Shown here piece by piece: positions 37,091 to 46,527 of a DNA stretch of 64,000 bases (positions are counted from its first letter, which is position 1; the number at the start of each line of letters is the position of its first letter). The translations under genes were made by a program, and so were the position numbers. This stretch comes from Pararhizobium polonicum (GTDB lineage Bacteria > Pseudomonadota > Alphaproteobacteria > Rhizobiales > Rhizobiaceae). Location of the stretch: contig NZ_LGLV01000018.1 of the NCBI RefSeq assembly GCF_001687365.1, forward strand, positions 121,086 through 185,085, in the 5' to 3' direction. The notes below the pieces were generated by a model. The model was given only the letters and a program-made list of their open reading frames with translations. It ran no database searches and was not told the DNA's origin.

Positions 37091-39193
37091 TTAACGCTGG
37101 CCGCCGGCCCGCAGCTTCGCATAATGTTCGACGCGGGAGCGCAGGGCGCGCAAGTTTTCCTGAACCTGCGCGATATCGTCTGCATCATTATCCTGCATCT
37201 CGCGAAGACTGTCCCGCAGGCCGGCCGATGCCGTAGCTTGATGCTGAGGGAAAGCAGAGAGCGCCGCAGCCGATGCGGCCGCATGATGAACCGACGGCAT
37301 GCGGGGCCGGTATTCCACCGGTGCCGGCAACGGGTCGTCGCGATCCTGCGACGGTCCCGGACCGTCCGGATGATGATCGTCCTGCCCGGGCGGATCGCGC
37401 TGCGGAACGGTCGCCACCGGCCGGCTCGACCGCTGAAGCAGATCCTTCACACTCCGGTAGGCGCCAAGCGCAATACCCAGGCCGACACCCGCCATGAACC
37501 CTGCAATGAGCCCGCCGATCGCGATCAGCTTGCGCGAAGGGCCCTTTGCCTGAAGCGGCGGCTGCGCCGAGGAGATCACCCGGATGTTCTTCGAGGTCAG
37601 CTTTTCCTCCTGGCCGGTTTCACTTGCCCGCTTCAGGAAGGATTCGTAGATCATCCGCGTCGCATTGGCCTTGCGCTCCAGTTCGCGCAGTTCGATGAAG
37701 CCGGTCGACGAATTGACTTGCTGCGCCTTCTGGACGGCAAGCTGCTGGACGAGGTCCTTTTCCGTCCGGATCGCCCGGTCCAGCTCGGTCTGCGCCGTCG
37801 CCTCGATGCGGCGAAGCTCGTTGCCGATTTCCGAACGCGCCACCTCCAGCGACTGGACGGCCGCGAGCCGTTGCGGATGGCGCGGGCCAAGGCTTGCATC
37901 CAGCGAGCCCAACTGCGCGCGCGCCTGGGAATATTGCTTGCGCAGCTCCTGCAGCGTGACCGAACTGACTTCTTCGGGGAACGCGCCGCTAAGAACGTCG
38001 TTCAGCTGGGTTTTCGTGACCACATCGGCTTTCGATCTGGCATCGGCGATACGGCTGCGGACCGCGCCGACCTGATCGTTGAGGGCCAGGAGCTGCTTGT
38101 CGGAAATCAGTTCGCCGGCAGCCCCGACGATATCGTGGTCGGCCTTGTATTTCTCGACCGCGTTTTCAGCCGTATCCAGCTCCTTGCGCAGATCGGTCAG
38201 CCGGCTGTCGAGCGCCGCCGTCGTCCGCTGGAAGAAACCGGATTGCGCCGCCTGCTCCTCGTTGAGAAAGGTGGCGACGAGGCGATTGGCGATCAGCGCC
38301 GATTTTGCCGGATCCCGGCTTTTCACCTCGATGGTGACGATGAAGGTTTTCGGATCGCGCGAGACGGCGACCGCATCGCTCAATTTTTCCAGCGTTCGCG
38401 GATTGACCCCGGAAGCAGGCACCGGCTGCGCCTTGCCGGGCGAAACGAGATCGCGGATCACCTCGATACCGGCTGCCAGCCCGCCCTTGCCGGTGACGGC
38501 AGCGCCGAATTCCGGATCGCGATCGAGCCCCATGTCGATGGCGACCTTTTCCAGAACCGTGCGCGATCGCAAGACTTCGAGCTGGCTGTCGACCAGCGCC
38601 AGGATCGCTTCCGTCGCCAGACTTTCCTTGGACAGATCCGAATCCGTCAACCGCACCTCGCGCGGATCGACATAGAGCTTGCTCTGGGCAACATAGACGC
38701 TGGGCGTCGACGCGGCGAGAACCACACCACCGATGGCGCCGACAACCGTCAGTGCCAGGATGAGCCTGCGAACCTGCCAGACGGAGGTCAGGATCGTGGC
38801 GAGATCGATCAGCGGCCTGTCCTGCTGCTCTCCATAGGCTTGTGACTTCTCTGCCGGAGAATAGGCGGTGGGATCGTTCTGTTTCCGGGCTTCCTGTGCC
38901 GGCTGGATTTTGCCGCGCCCGAACCAGCCGGCAAAGCGGCTGGTCTTCTTCTTTGCCGCATCCTTGGCAGGCTGCGGCTCGGGCTGCTTGCCCTCGCCGG
39001 ATCGAGCGGCTTGTGGCTTGGCGGCTGAATGGGACAGGCGGTCCAGCAACTCGCTGGCGTTGCGGGCAACGCGAGCACTTCCTCCTGCCCCCGCCGATCT
39101 CCGCGAACGCAGCGGCGCTCCCGTCTCCTTCGACCCCAGGTCGATGGAGGCGCGGCGAACCGCAGTCCGTTTGTTGTCTTCCGGATCGAACAT
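37091..39193 (-). CDS. GumC/Wzz-type polysaccharide chain-length protein
   Basis: The 700-residue protein has about 140 cytoplasmic residues rich in basic and Ala/Gln/Pro residues, a membrane helix (about 143-163), a Wzz domain start (SVYVAQSKLYVDPREVRLTDSD), a long periplasmic coiled coil and a second helix (about 550-575, LIAIGGLIAGFMAGVGLGIALGAY) followed by a 120-residue polar tail. Such polysaccharide co-polymerases set chain length and help export. No Walker A or tyrosine-kinase domain follows the second helix, unlike ExoP. ATG 39193 is preferred to an upstream in-frame start. It faces away from the flippase gene. Confidence 0.85.
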   Translation of the reverse strand: MFDPEDNKRTAVRRASIDLGSKETGAPLRSRRSAGAGGSARVARNASELLDRLSHSAAKPQAARSGEGKQPEPQPAKDAAKKKTSRFAGWFGRGKIQPAQEARKQNDPTAYSPAEKSQAYGEQQDRPLIDLATILTSVWQVRRLILALTVVGAIGGVVLAASTPSVYVAQSKLYVDPREVRLTDSDLSKESLATEAILALVDSQLEVLRSRTVLEKVAIDMGLDRDPEFGAAVTGKGGLAAGIEVIRDLVSPGKAQPVPASGVNPRTLEKLSDAVAVSRDPKTFIVTIEVKSRDPAKSALIANRLVATFLNEEQAAQSGFFQRTTAALDSRLTDLRKELDTAENAVEKYKADHDIVGAAGELISDKQLLALNDQVGAVRSRIADARSKADVVTKTQLNDVLSGAFPEEVSSVTLQELRKQYSQARAQLGSLDASLGPRHPQRLAAVQSLEVARSEIGNELRRIEATAQTELDRAIRTEKDLVQQLAVQKAQQVNSSTGFIELRELERKANATRMIYESFLKRASETGQEEKLTSKNIRVISSAQPPLQAKGPSRKLIAIGGLIAGFMAGVGLGIALGAYRSVKDLLQRSSRPVATVPQRDPPGQDDHHPDGPGPSQDRDDPLPAPVEYRPRMPSVHHAAASAAALSAFPQHQATASAGLRDSLREMQDNDADDIAQVQENLRALRSRVEHYAKLRAGGQR

Positions 39194-39377
39194 CAATGCC
39201 TGCAAACGCCCGTAATTGGGCAAAGTGACGAATTGTGAACGAAGCTTAAGTTTTTGTGGAAAACAAACCGTTAACAAACGGCCGTTCGCATGCCGGCAAA
39301 TGCTGCAAGCCGTCGGTTTCAAACCGCTCATTAAGCTTTAGGGGCTAGAAACGGGGCAGCACATCTGGACTCCGCCC

Positions 39378-40643
39378 TTGATCGACTTCGCAAAGACCCT
39401 CTATGCGCGCCACAGCGGCGTCATTCATGCCTATATCTCGATGACGAGCGGATCGGCGGGCAGGCTTGTTCTGTCGCTGGTCTATTTCATCTGCATCGCC
39501 AACGGGCTTTCGATCGCCGAATTCGGCCTGTTCGCCACGGCGTCCGCCGCCGGTATCATGATTTCGCGGGTTCTTGCCTTCGGCTTCATGTCGCCGCTCT
39601 ACCGCGTCGCAACCGTCAAGCCGCTGCTGGTCGGCACCTATAGCGCCGGCTTCGTCGCCGGCGCCGTGGCGTCGCTGCCGCTGCTGGCCGTCCTGTGCCT
39701 TGCGATCTACTACGCCGTCTTCGACCGCGATATGACGCTTTCCGTTTTCCTCGCCTTTATGGCGGCTGAGATCATCTGCTGGCGCGGGCTGGAAGTCGTC
39801 GTCATCGTCCTCAATGGGCTCGGCCGCTTCGGCCGCGCAGCGCTGCTGGTGGTGATCGGGACCGGCATCCGTACGGCCGCCGCGCTCGCGTTTTCCCTGT
39901 CGCACGAGCCATCGCTCGGCACGTGGGCGCTGTTTTATCTGGGTGCCAATGTGCTTGCGCTGCTGATCGCGGTCGTCTGGTTCTTTCCGAAGGTGCGGCT
40001 GCGCTGGCGGCCGGAGCTGTATATCCGCCGCTGGGCGGATTCGGTGACCGTCGCCGGTGCCGAAGTGCTGTTCTACATCCAGTCGGAATTCGACAAGATC
40101 GCAGTTCTGGCGATCGGCGGACCGGAGGTTTCGGGTATCTATGCAATCATCATGCGGCTTGCCGATCTGACGGCGCTGCCGGTGCGATCATTCAACACGT
40201 TGCTGGTTCAGAAGATCATGCGCACGCCGGGCACGATTTCATCCTGGCGCACCCGGCTGACGATCGAATCCCTGGTGGCAGGGATCTCTTTCCTGGCGAT
40301 CACCGCCATGGCGGTCTACCTCTGGATCGTCCCCCGCGGGCTCGGAAACAACGTCGCACAGGCGGCGCCCTACCTGATGGCGGTGCTGCTGGTGCCGTCG
40401 TTCCGCAATCTGGTCGAATATCACTCGGAATTGCTCTATGCGACCGGCCGTACGGTGCGCCGGATGGTCAATCTGGTGATCGCGGGGATCGTCAAGGTCG
40501 CCCTGCTCGCCGTGGTGTTCAACACCAGCACCGATGTCGCCTACTGGGCGCCGCTGCTCAACGGCGTCTACCTGGCGCTCTATGGCGCCTCCTTCGCCCT
40601 CACCTACAGCGCGCTGCGCCGCGAAACGGGCCGGGTCATCTAA
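39378..40643 (+). CDS. Polysaccharide flippase, Wzx-like membrane protein
   Basis: The 421-residue protein consists of about twelve hydrophobic segments and begins YISMTSGSAGRLVLSLVYFICIA, the pattern of oligosaccharide flippases of the MATE/MOP superfamily. It would move lipid-linked repeat units across the inner membrane. The frame begins at TTG 39378; a stop lies just upstream and the only other in-frame candidate is ATG 39441. It is divergent from the GumC-like gene and convergent with the glycosyltransferase set, a typical polysaccharide neighbourhood. The sugar is unknown. Confidence 0.78.
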   Translation: MIDFAKTLYARHSGVIHAYISMTSGSAGRLVLSLVYFICIANGLSIAEFGLFATASAAGIMISRVLAFGFMSPLYRVATVKPLLVGTYSAGFVAGAVASLPLLAVLCLAIYYAVFDRDMTLSVFLAFMAAEIICWRGLEVVVIVLNGLGRFGRAALLVVIGTGIRTAAALAFSLSHEPSLGTWALFYLGANVLALLIAVVWFFPKVRLRWRPELYIRRWADSVTVAGAEVLFYIQSEFDKIAVLAIGGPEVSGIYAIIMRLADLTALPVRSFNTLLVQKIMRTPGTISSWRTRLTIESLVAGISFLAITAMAVYLWIVPRGLGNNVAQAAPYLMAVLLVPSFRNLVEYHSELLYATGRTVRRMVNLVIAGIVKVALLAVVFNTSTDVAYWAPLLNGVYLALYGASFALTYSALRRETGRVI

Positions 40644-40649
40644 CAGGGA

Positions 40650-41531
40650 TCAGGCAGCGCGTTCGAGGACGACGTTGCGAATGTCGGCGAGATCGTGCCC
40701 GACGAAGGACTGAACGCCGACACCGATCTGGTGCGGCGCCATCTCATCCATGAAATGCCGGAGCCCGCCGATGTCGCGTGCGTAACTGTCATCGAACCAG
40801 AGGACATGGCAGAGCCCATCGGGCGACGCGGCATGCCCCTCGCCCATCAAGACTTCATCGACATAGCGGCCGTAGATCATGCATTCCGAAAACTGGCGCG
40901 AGCGGGTGACGGCGCGGATCCAGTTGCGGCCGTGCAGCGTCTCGACATGATCCAGCAGCGCCCGGCAGGTGTCGGTGCGCCAGGCGATCAGCGTATTGAT
41001 ATAGTCATGGGCGGGCAGGCTGAAGGGACCGATGCCGAGAAGCCGGTCGGAATGGGCAAGCCATTCGAGATGGTTGGAACGCATGCGCGCGCCGATGGCG
41101 CCATCCTTGCGGTAAAGCGTCAGCCGGTCCCCCTGCCAAAGATCGGCGGGATCGAAATCACGCAGGAACACCACGTCGGAATCAACCGCGAACATGGTCG
41201 CTTCCTCGATGTGCCGGGACAGTGCCAGCCGGCGCAGCTGCTGCACATGCCAGCCGCGCAGAGGCAGGCCATAGGGGCTGAGCCAGAGCTTGCGGCGACC
41301 GCCCGAGAGCGGGTCCGGAACGGCACGCAGCCACCAGGGCAGAAGATCGCTCTCGCTGACGACCTGCCGGCGCGAGCCCTCCAGCTGCCGGAAGAGAGCC
41401 ACATCGAAGGGTGCAACCAGCAGATAATGGACCCAATCGCCCTTCAGCCGCAAATCCATGCTCTCGCACAGCAGACGGCAGCGCTCGAAATCATTGGCAT
41501 AGGAGGCGGTCACAACAGCTGTGCGCATCAT
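40650..41531 (-). CDS. Glycosyltransferase-like protein, DUF6492 type
   Basis: The 293-residue protein starts MMRTAVVTASYANDFERCRLL and has a metal-binding-type DSDVVFLRDFD (about 117-127), both as in GT-A folded enzymes that transfer sugars from nucleotide donors. It resembles the DUF6492 family, which is often found in polysaccharide clusters. ATG 41531 is preferred over TTG 41543. It lies 8 bases after the stop of the WecG-like gene in the same direction. The product and acceptor are unknown. Confidence 0.65.
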   Translation of the reverse strand: MMRTAVVTASYANDFERCRLLCESMDLRLKGDWVHYLLVAPFDVALFRQLEGSRRQVVSESDLLPWWLRAVPDPLSGGRRKLWLSPYGLPLRGWHVQQLRRLALSRHIEEATMFAVDSDVVFLRDFDPADLWQGDRLTLYRKDGAIGARMRSNHLEWLAHSDRLLGIGPFSLPAHDYINTLIAWRTDTCRALLDHVETLHGRNWIRAVTRSRQFSECMIYGRYVDEVLMGEGHAASPDGLCHVLWFDDSYARDIGGLRHFMDEMAPHQIGVGVQSFVGHDLADIRNVVLERAA

Positions 41532-41539
41532 GGTTTCCG

Positions 41540-42355
41540 TCAATACGATCGAGATCCGGCACGGCGCCCGCCCACCGGCGATACCTTCTTACCGCCAGAG
41601 AGCTTGTGGCGAAGAATATAGTATATGAACAACGGGTTTCCGAGGAGATAACGGCGCCACAGGCGGCTCGGCTCTTGGACCAGCCGGTGCAACCATTCCA
41701 GACGCAGGCGACGCACGGTCGGCGACGCACGCGGCACTTCCTCGGCCATGAAATCGAACAGTGCGCCGACGCTGATCACCAGCCGGGCATGGCCGGGGCC
41801 GACATGGCGGTCGATCCACTTCTCCTGCTTCGGGCTGCCCATGGCAATCAAGAGGATATCCGGCTTGAGCGCCCGGACCTCGGCCATGACGTCGTCGGAT
41901 TGATCGGCATCGATATAGCCGTCGGCAACCGCTACGAACTCATGCCACGGTGCGTGCTTGCGGAAGTTTTCCGCAGCACGTGCCAAGACCTCCGGACGGG
42001 CACCGATCATCGCGATCCGCCTCGGCGTCGTGATATAGGTCATCAGTGCCGGCACGAAATCGGTGCCATTCAGATTGGCCGGAAAGATCTTTCCGTGAAA
42101 CAGCCAGGATGCGAGATCGACACCATGCCCATCGGGCAGGACGATATGCCGGTTGAGCACAGCCCGGTATTCCGGATCGCGCATCATCAGGTTGGCATTG
42201 TTGGCGTTGAGGAACGATATCACCGTCTGGCCGATCGGCATCGCGGCGACCTCGTCAGCAAAAGCAAAGGCATCCGCCCAGCCGAAGTCGCAGACCGGCA
42301 TGTCGAGGATCATCCGTTGCGATGCGACGATCGATGTACCCGCAAAGATGTTCAT
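41540..42355 (-). CDS. WecG/TagA/CpsF-family glycosyltransferase
   Basis: The 271-residue protein has the family motifs NANNANLMM (50-58) and LPDGHGVDLASWL (74-80 core PDGHGVD), then ILLIAMGSPKQEKWID and VGALFDFMAEEVPRASP. The family transfers N-acetyl-mannosaminyl or related residues onto lipid-linked acceptors. It overlaps the next upstream gene by 4 bases (ATGA), so the two are translationally coupled, and it leads into the DUF6492-type gene. Confidence 0.87.
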   Translation of the reverse strand: MNIFAGTSIVASQRMILDMPVCDFGWADAFAFADEVAAMPIGQTVISFLNANNANLMMRDPEYRAVLNRHIVLPDGHGVDLASWLFHGKIFPANLNGTDFVPALMTYITTPRRIAMIGARPEVLARAAENFRKHAPWHEFVAVADGYIDADQSDDVMAEVRALKPDILLIAMGSPKQEKWIDRHVGPGHARLVISVGALFDFMAEEVPRASPTVRRLRLEWLHRLVQEPSRLWRRYLLGNPLFIYYILRHKLSGGKKVSPVGGRRAGSRSY

Positions 42356-43629
42356 CGGGATTGTCCTCCCTCATGCACGGCAAAGCCATAGGGCACGCTG
42401 GCCGGTTTCATTGTGATCGATGATCGATCGCCCTGCTCTCGGGAAAAGGCCAGACCGGTGGCGGGCTTTGCGAAACGGGAAAGCCCCTGTTCCAGCACCG
42501 CGAGCAGCCTGGCTTTCTGCGCCCGATGGAAATCGGCCCCCGACGAACGCTGACAAGTGCCTGCCCTGATCTGCGCGACTTTCTCCACCAGCAATCTTGC
42601 GAAATCGGCGGGATCGTCGGCAACCGCACAATTGCCGGGGAGCGTGCCGATACCGCGCAGCGATGCGCGGGTGGCAACGCTCGGCATGCCGAGCTCGAAG
42701 GTCTCGATGGTCTTCAGCTGGACCCCCGTGCCGCCGCGGCTGATCAGTGGAACGACGGCGCCGGCTTCGACGAAGGCGCGCGCATCCGGCACCCGGCCGA
42801 GGAAACGGATACCCGGATGAGAAACCGCCGGCACAGCGGGCAACTGGCCGGCTATGCCGATCGACATGCCGGCGGGCAAGAGCGGCACGACCTCGGAGAG
42901 AAACCAGTCGAGGCCGATCCGGTTTGCCTGCCAGCTCCAGGTGCCGATCAGGGCCAGATCGTATTCCGGAACTTTCTCGACATGGCTTTCCGGCAGGTTC
43001 CAGCGCGTCACCAGCGGCAGCACGGCAGCACGATCGGAAACCGCGTAGCCGAATCCAAAGCGATCGGCCTCTGCAAAGGTCCAGATTGCCGCGGCTCCCT
43101 GGGTCAGCTGCCGCTCGACCGGCTCGAGATGACGCGCCTCGCGTTTGAACAGCAGCCGCTCCAGCCGTCCGGACGCCGTGGCGGCATTTTCGAGTGCGGA
43201 GTCCGCCTCGACATTGTGGGCGACATAGATCGTCGGGTGTTTCTGGAAGGCTGCGGTAAAGGCGCCTGGCAATTGCACGGAATTGAGGATAATCCCGTCA
43301 AACGGCTGCAGGTCCCGCAGCAGCGTTTCGACATGCGTGCGGCCAGCCTGCAGCATCTTGGCCGAAGACAGGGTCGTGCGGTTGAGAATTGCCGTCGCCA
43401 GCCAGCGCAGCTTGGTCCCCATACCGACCTTGGCATTGGTGACTTCCAGTTCGCCGAGCAGATGCATACCGCCACCCGGCGCCACGGCCTGCCCCGGCTG
43501 CAGGTAACCGATCACGCTCACCCGGTGGCCGAGGGCACGAAGACCGTCGAGGACGGCGCGGTTGGCGATATCAAACCCCGAAGAAGGGTTCTCCACCGGC
43601 ACCAACGAGGAAACGAAAACCAGATGCAT
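42352..43629 (-). CDS. Family 4-like glycosyltransferase
   Basis: The 425-residue protein is a GT-B glycosyltransferase. The N-terminal half begins MHLVFVSSLVPVENPSSGFDIANRAVLDGLRALGHRV; the C-terminal half has LALIGTWSWQANRIGLDWFL, IRFLGRVPDARAF and VVPLISRGGTGVQLKTIETFELGMPSVAT, in which the acidic E...E-type nucleotide-sugar site can be recognised. ATG 43629 is chosen because the Rossmann strand then starts the protein; the longer frame to 43707 has no support. It is the first gene of a three-gene minus-strand set. Confidence 0.85.
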   Translation of the reverse strand: MHLVFVSSLVPVENPSSGFDIANRAVLDGLRALGHRVSVIGYLQPGQAVAPGGGMHLLGELEVTNAKVGMGTKLRWLATAILNRTTLSSAKMLQAGRTHVETLLRDLQPFDGIILNSVQLPGAFTAAFQKHPTIYVAHNVEADSALENAATASGRLERLLFKREARHLEPVERQLTQGAAAIWTFAEADRFGFGYAVSDRAAVLPLVTRWNLPESHVEKVPEYDLALIGTWSWQANRIGLDWFLSEVVPLLPAGMSIGIAGQLPAVPAVSHPGIRFLGRVPDARAFVEAGAVVPLISRGGTGVQLKTIETFELGMPSVATRASLRGIGTLPGNCAVADDPADFARLLVEKVAQIRAGTCQRSSGADFHRAQKARLLAVLEQGLSRFAKPATGLAFSREQGDRSSITMKPASVPYGFAVHEGGQSR

Positions 43630-43790
43630 GCTGCCACACGAGACTCGAGAACAATCGCTCGAACTGTAGCAACACGCCGTAAAATGAGCTTTAAACCATT
43701 CATTCAAAAGCGAATTTGGAAATTCAGCATCTGTTTAGGAAGATTTGCTTTAGTGCTGCTCAGATCTCGGCTTCAACAGGTTCTCCCGCC

Positions 43791-44780
43791 ATGACCCCGC
43801 CCGCCCAGGATGTGACCTTGTTTTACCAGACGGCGGTCGATACGGATGACAGCATCGAGCTCGTCGTCACGCTGCCGACGTTCCGCCGCCCCGAACATCT
43901 GCTGAAAACCCTGAAAACCGTGATTTCTCAAGCGCCTGGCTGCCCATTCGCGATCGTGGTGATGGAGAATGACGCGGATGGCCTTGAAGGCGCGAAAGCG
44001 GCAAAAACATTCCTCGCCGACCACCGGATCAATGCCCTCGTCGTCATCGCGCACCAGCGCGGAAATTGCCACGCTTACAATGCCGGCTGGTCGATGGCGC
44101 TTGCGACCTACACCAACCTGCAGGCCATCGCCGTGATCGACGACGACGAGATCGCAGCCCCCGACTGGCTCGATAGTCTTGTTTCGGTACACAGACAGAC
44201 CAAAGCCGATCTGGTGGGCGGGCCGCAACGTCCCGATTTCGAAGACAAGGCCCGCAATGACCGGAAACGGCATCCGGTCTTCATGCCTCATTACGACACG
44301 ACAGGCCCCGTTCCGATCCTATACTCCTCCGGCAACGTCCTGATCACACGGCCGGTGCTCGACGCGATGCCGAGGCCATTCCTCGATCCGCTGTTCAATT
44401 TCATCGGTGGGGGAGACAGCGATTTCTATCGCCGGTGCCGGGAAAAGGATTTCACCTTCGCCTGGGCTGTGGAGGCCTGGGTTGCCGAAACTATTCCTTC
44501 GCGGCGAACCGAAATGTCCTGGATCAGGGCGCGCAGCCGTCGAAACGGGGCGATCTCGGCCCTGCTCGAACATCGCGCCGCTCCTCAACTTGCCGGTCGT
44601 GCCAAAACGATCGCCAAATCTCTGGCTCTGCTGGCGGCCTCGCCTTTTCGTGGCGTCGCTTTGTGGAGATCAAGCAAGCTGCCGTCGGCGGGATTTTACC
44701 ACTTCCATGTGGCCTGCGGCCGCCTGATGATGGAGTTCGGCCTCGTCAACGAGCAGTATCGCAACCCGGAAAAAAACTGA
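43791..44780 (+). CDS. Glycosyltransferase family 2 protein
   Basis: The 329-residue protein has the GT2 signature: VVTLPTFRRPEHLLKTLKTV (about 26-44), AIVVMENDADG, then AVIDDDEIAAPDWL with the metal-binding DDD at about 117-119, and GGGDSDFYRRC. No membrane helix is seen. ATG 43791 is preferred over the longer TTG-initiated frame from 43716. It is divergent from the three-gene glycosyltransferase set across 161 bases and faces the end of the flagellar cluster, ending 18 bases from its last gene. Confidence 0.85.
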   Translation: MTPPAQDVTLFYQTAVDTDDSIELVVTLPTFRRPEHLLKTLKTVISQAPGCPFAIVVMENDADGLEGAKAAKTFLADHRINALVVIAHQRGNCHAYNAGWSMALATYTNLQAIAVIDDDEIAAPDWLDSLVSVHRQTKADLVGGPQRPDFEDKARNDRKRHPVFMPHYDTTGPVPILYSSGNVLITRPVLDAMPRPFLDPLFNFIGGGDSDFYRRCREKDFTFAWAVEAWVAETIPSRRTEMSWIRARSRRNGAISALLEHRAAPQLAGRAKTIAKSLALLAASPFRGVALWRSSKLPSAGFYHFHVACGRLMMEFGLVNEQYRNPEKN

Positions 44781-44798
44781 ACGGCCTCTGCTATCGGC

Positions 44799-45368
44799 TC
44801 ACTGGCCGGCGGCTGCGGCGCGCTTTTCGCTCTCGGGCAACTGGTCGTGGGCGGTTTGCCCGTTCTTGTCGACGATCGGCACGGGCCGGCGCTGCTTTTC
44901 GTTCGCCGCATTGGCGATGCGGGCCACGTCCGCCTTCGACAGATATTCGAGTTGCTCGACCAGCACCTCGAAGATTACCTCGCCACGCAACTGCTTGTTA
45001 AGCCCGTCCTTCACCGCAGTCTTGAAATTGGCGAGGTCGAAATTGCTGGTATCGGCAACGTTGATGAGTTTCTGGCCGACGAGAATATCGTACAGCGCAT
45101 TGGTCACCGACTGCTTGAGCGGCACGTCCAAGGCCCTAGCCTTGGCCTTGTCGACCGAGAACGACAGTTTGGTCAGGAAATAGCCCTGCACCGCGCCGTC
45201 GGTGATCACCGGTACGGTGATCAATTCGCCAGACACATATTCCTGCGATGCGCGGCGCTGCTGCTCCGCATCCGTTTCCACCGGCGCCGATGCATGCTGG
45301 ATCGAGAAATAGACCGATCCCAGCGATACCGCGCAAATCCAGACACCGGTGAAAACAAGCTTCAGCAT
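44799..45368 (-). CDS. Membrane-anchored protein of the flagellar cluster, possibly FliL-like
   Basis: The 189-residue protein has one N-terminal membrane helix (about 3-21) and a periplasmic domain with the pattern SGELITVPVITDGAVQGYFLTKLSFSV followed by helices (ALYDILVG, LNKQLRGEVIFEVLVEQLEYL), loosely like FliL, a stator-associated protein. It shares the last base of the upstream stop (TGATG), so it is coupled to the FlgN-like gene. It is the final gene of the cluster. The FliL comparison is by topology only. A true FliL is usually elsewhere. Confidence 0.6.
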   Translation of the reverse strand: MLKLVFTGVWICAVSLGSVYFSIQHASAPVETDAEQQRRASQEYVSGELITVPVITDGAVQGYFLTKLSFSVDKAKARALDVPLKQSVTNALYDILVGQKLINVADTSNFDLANFKTAVKDGLNKQLRGEVIFEVLVEQLEYLSKADVARIANAANEKQRRPVPIVDKNGQTAHDQLPESEKRAAAAGQ

Positions 45369-45736
45369 CAGAAATCGCCGTAACGGAACTGCTGTTCGGA
45401 ATAGATGCCGTCGGCTTCCGCGTCCTGTACGGCGGTCTTCAGAAGATCGACCACCGAGCGGCAGGCCTCCATATGCGCATTCACCTTCTGCGAATTCGCC
45501 ATCAGCTTGGATTTGATGTGACGCGTCTGGGAGACGAAGGACGGCGAGATCTCGTTCGGCGACGCATCGCGATGCAACATCGTCAGTTCGTACAAGCAAC
45601 GGCTCTTGCGGGCATTCGACGTCTTCAGATCGAAGCTCGGATCAACGCCGATCCGCATGTTCTCATTGTCGAGGATCATCTCGAGACGCCCCAGCACGTT
45701 CTGGATACGCACGTCATTCGATGCTGAAACTTCCAT
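45368..45736 (-). CDS. FlgN-like flagellar export chaperone candidate
   Basis: The 122-residue protein is almost wholly helical (VLGRLEMILDNENMRIGVD, NARKSRCLYELTML, VDLLKTAV), the pattern of FlgN, the chaperone for hook-filament junction proteins FlgK and FlgL. The position in the flagellar cluster supports this. AGGAG lies 6 bases before ATG 45736; ATG 45739 is 3 bases further up. Similarity is structural and weak in sequence, so this stays a candidate. Confidence 0.6.
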   Translation of the reverse strand: MEVSASNDVRIQNVLGRLEMILDNENMRIGVDPSFDLKTSNARKSRCLYELTMLHRDASPNEISPSFVSQTRHIKSKLMANSQKVNAHMEACRSVVDLLKTAVQDAEADGIYSEQQFRYGDF

Positions 45737-45841
45737 CATTTGGCTCCTGTTGGCGCTGGCGGCACGCGGGTCTTGGCCCTCGGCGTGACGTGTGCGCGAA
45801 ACTTCTGGGTCAGGTCAGTCCGGGCTGTTGCCGGGCCAGCC

Positions 45842-46408
45842 TCAGGCTTGTCCGTTCTTGTCTTCCGTTCCCAGGAACTTGGAGACGGCCTTGCGTTGAT
45901 ATTCCTGCACCATGCTCTGAGCGACATTGCTGTCATTGCCGTCGAGCGATGCGTTTACCCGGTCAGGACCTTCCGATCCGACGATACGGTCCGTCACCAT
46001 GCTCTCGGCAATGCCGACGCCCTTGCCCTGGGCCATGACGTTGCCGATCTGCTCGGCCATCATGCTCTTCCACATGTCGCCGGCCGTGCCCTTGCCGTAA
46101 ATTTCTTCGCTTTCGGTGGGCAGCATCGATTTTACGAAGTTCTGCAGCACCATGGCTTCAAACTTGCGATAACTTTCCGGAATCTTCTTCGCTTCGGCCC
46201 GATTGGTAATATCGCCGAGGCTGTTGGTCGGGCTGTCCCGGTTCAGGACGGCAACCGTATTGGCAAAGCCGGTTCCGTTTTCGGCAAGGCTCGTTGCCTG
46301 GAAGGCGGCGCGATTGGCTTTCAGCCGCGCCTGCGCTTCCTGCACTTCGGCCGGATCTGCGGCGCGCACGACGTCCATCACCAGGTCGCTTGGAGGAGAA
46401 ATGGCCAT
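45842..46408 (-). CDS. FlgJ-like rod-binding protein without muramidase domain
   Basis: The 188-residue protein resembles the N-terminal rod-binding half of FlgJ: KIPESYRKFEAMVLQNFVKSMLPTESEEIYGKGTAGDMWKSMMAEQIGNVMAQGKGVGIAESM. It lacks the C-terminal peptidoglycan hydrolase part of enteric FlgJ. Its partner for wall cutting may be the lytic transglycosylase near rem. It lies 119 bases after the FliJ-like gene and before the FlgN-like gene. Confidence 0.8.
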   Translation of the reverse strand: MAISPPSDLVMDVVRAADPAEVQEAQARLKANRAAFQATSLAENGTGFANTVAVLNRDSPTNSLGDITNRAEAKKIPESYRKFEAMVLQNFVKSMLPTESEEIYGKGTAGDMWKSMMAEQIGNVMAQGKGVGIAESMVTDRIVGSEGPDRVNASLDGNDSNVAQSMVQEYQRKAVSKFLGTEDKNGQA

Positions 46409-46527
46409 GCGATATCCTCTCTGTCACGGAGCCTTGGCGGCGTGCCTATCGACGCCGGCGATAACTCCATACATTCAGCAGTTTAAGCAAGCAGGCCGGA
46501 CGTATATGCGGCCGGTCTTGAGCCGCA

